Made by a program: the position numbers and the translations under genes
Assembly: GCA_021769225.1 (NCBI GenBank)
Contig: JAETTH010000006.1
Location: forward strand, 1 to 54,593
Direction: 5' to 3'
Source: Erysipelotrichaceae bacterium
GTDB taxonomy: Bacteria > Bacillota > Clostridia > TANB77 > CAG-508
Length of the DNA: 54,593 nt
Notes under the pieces: model-generated
What the model was told of the DNA's origin: nothing
Database searches by the model: none
The model's input: the letters and a program-made list of their open reading frames with translations, nothing else
Part shown: positions 53,865-54,593 of the stretch, piece after piece
Layout: each line of letters begins with the position of its first letter
How positions within the stretch are numbered: position 1 is the first letter of the stretch

Positions 53865-54104
53865 ATGAAGAAATGTGTAGAATATAGTAATAATTTCGGG
53901 AAAATTGAAATGAAACTAAAAAATTACTTAGATAGCCATGAAATTACAAGAAACTCATTGTCAGTAGCAACGGGAATTCGATATGATGTAATTGATCGAT
54001 ATTATAAAGGAGCTGTAACAAGAGTGGATTTAGAAACTCTTGCTAAAATATGCTATGCATTAGAGTGTGAATTATCTGATATCATAAATTATAAAATTAG
54101 CTAA
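53865..54104 (+). CDS. Cro/C1-type helix-turn-helix regulator (HTH_26)
   Basis: 79 residues made almost only of the HTH domain: KNYLDSHEITRNSLSVATGI (helices 1-2), DVIDRYYKGAVTRVDLETLAKICYALECELSDIINY (recognition helix and end). GGTGG precedes the ATG. The target is unknown; it is divergent from abrB. Confidence 0.85.
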   Translation: MKKCVEYSNNFGKIEMKLKNYLDSHEITRNSLSVATGIRYDVIDRYYKGAVTRVDLETLAKICYALECELSDIINYKIS

Positions 54105-54212
54105 CTCAATAAAAACCAAAAAATAAAAAAGAGGAAATATAAAAGAAGTTTATGTTTGCTCTTCTATCTTTATGGAAAAAAGATTTAAAAAGATATCTTT
54201 AAAAGGAAAATA

Positions 54213-54249
54213 AAAAACAATGAGAAATTAGAAAATCTCATTGTTTTTT
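54213..54249. terminator. Bidirectional terminator next to the second tRNA-Cys
   Basis: AAAAACAATGAGA pairs with TCTCATTGTTTTTTT. It is the same stem as at 52926-52959. Confidence 0.88.
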
Positions 54250-54251
54250 TG

Positions 54252-54325
54252 TGGAGGCGCCACCCGGATTTGAACCGGGGATCAGAGTTTTGCAGACTCG
54301 CGCCTTACCACTTGGCTATGGCGCC
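54252..54325 (-). tRNA. trnC: tRNA-Cys (anticodon GCA), second copy
   Basis: Minus-strand cloverleaf: acceptor GGCGCCA/TGGCGCC, anticodon loop CTGCAAA, T-loop GTTCAAATC, encoded CCA. It differs from the first copy in acceptor, anticodon-stem and T-stem base pairs. Confidence 0.97.
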
Positions 54326-54331
54326 TTATTC

Positions 54332-54407
54332 TGGAGCGGGAAACGGGGCTCAAACCCGCGACCTCTGCCTTGGCAAGGCAGCGCTCTATCAACTGAGCTA
54401 TTCCCGC
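54332..54407 (-). tRNA. trnG: tRNA-Gly (anticodon GCC)
   Basis: Minus-strand cloverleaf: acceptor GCGGGAA/TTCCCGC, D-loop AGCTCAGTTGATAGAGC, anticodon loop TTGCCAA, encoded CCA. It is 6 bp upstream of the second tRNA-Cys and co-transcribed with it. Confidence 0.97.
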
Positions 54408-54509
54408 ATAAAAGTAAGTATTAATACTATATCAAAAATAGGGAATAAAGTCAAGATAAAACCAAGGATTTTTCTATTTTATAAATGGCAACAATAAATT
54501 TCCGGTTTA

Positions 54510-54593
54510 TTATGCACACATTTCACTTAAGATTTCGTTGGTACTTTTATAATTAAACATAGCTCTTGGATAATTATTAATCCAATCTTCTAT
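54510..54593 (-). CDS. C-terminal end of an IS30-like transposase (runs off the window)
   Basis: Read from the window edge on the minus strand, the frame gives IEDWINNYPRAMFNYKSTNE followed by ILSEMCA and a stop. The NYPRxxxNYKSxNE pattern matches the end of IS30-family transposases. The sequence between its stop and the tRNA-Gly should hold the element's right end; no terminal repeat could be fixed without the other end. Confidence 0.6.
   Translation of the reverse strand: MEDWINNYPRAMFNYKSTNEILSEMCA

Noticed and set aside
36842-54593. Boundaries of an integrative conjugative element around the T4SS
   Set aside because: No integrase, relaxase or pair of att repeats is visible; the tRNA genes alone are not enough.
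1-54593. CRISPR arrays or rRNA genes
   Set aside because: No regularly spaced repeat-spacer pattern and no rRNA-like sequence were seen.

Overview
The window is AT-rich DNA with strong A/T codon bias, AGGAGG-type ribosome binding sites and TTGACA-17-TATAAT promoters. It carries SleB, spore photoproduct lyase, a Spo0E-like phosphatase, AbrB and Spo0A-box-like sites. Together these indicate a spore-forming, anaerobic (class III NrdD/NrdG) member of the Firmicutes, class Clostridia. No species is claimed.

Layout. 1-6.9 kb: G5/SleB cell-wall hydrolase, exonuclease III, AI-2E-type permease, a two-component system whose kinase gene is frameshifted, a 45-residue basic protein with its own promoter and terminator, and a small export protein on the minus strand. 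7.2-10.2 kb: an ISLre2-type insertion sequence with a 9-bp target duplication, placed just upstream of a ~580-nt structured RNA that I read as OLE RNA, followed by the gene for its membrane partner OapA. 10.3-21.3 kb: ComEC-like metallo-hydrolase with DUF3006 protein, a 57-residue membrane peptide, Hsp33, an amidohydrolase, a ferredoxin-DUF362 protein, an NMT1-type ABC importer, dCMP deaminase, SplB and TcdA. 21.3-36.1 kb: Mg2+ P-type ATPase, nrdD-nrdG, PRPP synthetase, YfhO, rpsU-yqeY, a GT-C-like membrane protein and the paired M16 proteins YmfF/YmfH. 36.5-50.7 kb: a Spo0E-like gene, then a chromosomal type IV secretion locus: three VirB2/TrbC-like pilins, PrgI/VirB3, a VirB4 split into two genes, VirB6/TrbL, two NTF2-like bitopic proteins around a lysozyme-like + C39-peptidase hydrolase, and a charged cytoplasmic protein. 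50.8-54.6 kb: SH3-CAP secreted protein, D,D-carboxypeptidase, two tRNA-Cys and one tRNA-Gly genes, AbrB, an HTH regulator and the edge of another transposase.

How it fits together. The type IV locus has the ATPase, inner-membrane channel, pilin and wall-opening parts. Within the window there is no relaxase, coupling ATPase, integrase or recognisable oriT, and it is flanked by core genes. That makes a dedicated secretion or uptake machine, or a remnant, as plausible as a conjugative element. Wall-acting genes cluster right after it. The OLE RNA/OapA pair is the other notable system.

Data caveat. Six genes are broken by single-base shifts, and each lies at or next to a short A run. Five of the six are cured by removing one base. 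This looks like systematic indel error at least as much as gene decay, so frameshifted genes are described as intact families with a marked break.
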